A stretch of DNA of 61,276 nt from a bacterium (lineage in GTDB: Bacteria > Cyanobacteriota > Vampirovibrionia > Gastranaerophilales > Gastranaerophilaceae): positions 1-61,276 of the forward strand of contig JAFXYZ010000071.1 in assembly GCA_017541465.1 (NCBI GenBank), in the 5' to 3' direction. The notes beneath the pieces are model-generated. The model saw only the letters and a program-made list of their open reading frames with translations. It searched no databases and had not been told where the DNA came from. A program made the position numbers and the translations under genes. Numbering within the stretch: the first letter of the stretch is position 1; every line of letters begins with the position of its first letter. Positions 60,731 through 61,276 of the stretch are shown here, one piece after another.

Positions 60731-61276
60731 AGACAAAATAGAAGAATTAAAAACAAAATTAAAGGATAAAGAATTTGTTAAATCACAGATAAAAGCGTTC
60801 CTTAAAGATACGCTCGATATGGTTGTTTTTGTCCTTGTGACAGTAACAGTCATAAGATTTTTTCTGGGAGAGCTGAGACTTATCCCCTCTGAATCCATGG
60901 TGCCGACCATTATTGCAAAAGACAGAGTAGTTGTAGATAGAGCTTCAAGATTTTTCAGAACACCTCAAAGAGGTGAGATTATGGTCTTTTATCCGCCTTC
61001 AACAGAGTTAAAATACACACCCTGGGCGCTTTTTAAACGATATGTCGGTATAGGCTGCGATGATATAGCATACATAAAAAGGGTAATCGGGATGCCGCAC
61101 GATAAACTCGAAATCAAAGAAGCCGAGGATGGTTCATACCAGGTTTTAATCAACGATACGGCAATAGAAGAGCCTTATATTTACGATAAATTCGACTATA
61201 TGCCCTGCAACGAAAACATGTACTGCGGCCCTATGACACTTGGCGACGACGAATACTTTATGATGGGCGATAACAG
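60723..61276 (+). CDS. lepB: Signal peptidase I, 5' part
   Basis: The frame is open from ATG 60723 to the right edge (184 codons visible). One N-terminal membrane helix (residues about 36-52, VVFVLVTVTVIRFF) is followed by the catalytic Ser in LIPSESMVPTI, the catalytic Lys in YIKRVIGMPHDKLEIK, and the start of the conserved YFMMGDN box at the edge. It removes Sec signal peptides on the periplasmic face. The C-terminus is outside the window. Confidence 0.93.
   Translation, partial: MFKDKIEELKTKLKDKEFVKSQIKAFLKDTLDMVVFVLVTVTVIRFFLGELRLIPSESMVPTIIAKDRVVVDRASRFFRTPQRGEIMVFYPPSTELKYTPWALFKRYVGIGCDDIAYIKRVIGMPHDKLEIKEAEDGSYQVLINDTAIEEPYIYDKFDYMPCNENMYCGPMTLGDDEYFMMGDN

Overview
The window looks like a chromosomal segment of an AT-rich, diderm, non-phototrophic relative of Cyanobacteria, most likely Vampirovibrionia/Melainabacteria of the gut-associated Gastranaerophilales type. 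This is inference. It rests on an SLH-domain envelope protein with a signal peptide, on RND and TolC efflux genes that imply an outer membrane, and on two pseudopilin-like genes with the N-terminal signature FTLAEVLITLVIIGVIAA. No rRNA is present to settle it. The window has about 60 protein genes, two tRNAs, many intrinsic terminators and an unusual load of small palindromic repeats. I see no CRISPR array, prophage or insertion sequence.

Layout. 0-10 kb: two lineage-type hypothetical genes, rpiB, a REC-STAS response regulator, then a fatty-acid operon read leftwards (rpmF-plsX-fabD-fabG-acpP-fabF, without fabH), two small helical proteins and ahcY. 10-19 kb: two pseudopilin-like genes whose leaders carry poly-C tracts and palindromic insertions, tilS-hpt, rplJ-rplL with an attenuated leader, infC with a non-canonical AUU start, and a response regulator/histidine kinase pair. 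19-24 kb: a TolC-HlyD-two-permease export operon with no ATPase. 24-31 kb: a murF-mraY-murD-ftsW-murG-folC operon. 31-37 kb: a tripartite RND efflux operon. 37-44 kb: rlmH, an SLH protein, a small sugar-gene group with a glycosyltransferase broken by an in-frame stop, wecE/rffA, and rpmI-rplT.

44-59 kb is a long leftward surface-glycan locus. It contains a pseudaminic-acid pathway (pseB, pseC, pseF and a pseH-pseI fusion; no pseG recognised), glycosyltransferases, O-acyltransferases, an SGNH hydrolase and an FkbM methyltransferase. Upstream lies a compact cassette (GDPD-like, HAD, two nucleotidyltransferases, cupin) that may make an unidentified nucleotide-activated decoration. tRNA-Lys(CTT) lies inside the locus. 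tRNA-Gly(GCC) bounds it, followed by two extra copies of its own 3' end, each beside its own terminator-like hairpin. The right edge holds a polyprenyl synthase and the 5' part of a signal peptidase I gene.

The most unusual signals are repeat-driven. GTAG-headed REP-like palindromes and a second CCCTC-type palindrome family are scattered between genes. In several places they are inserted in frame inside genes (folC, a TIM-barrel gene, a pseudopilin leader). One pseudopilin gene is out of frame at a 10-C tract, and 8 or 11 Cs would restore it; this suggests phase variation or a homopolymer error.
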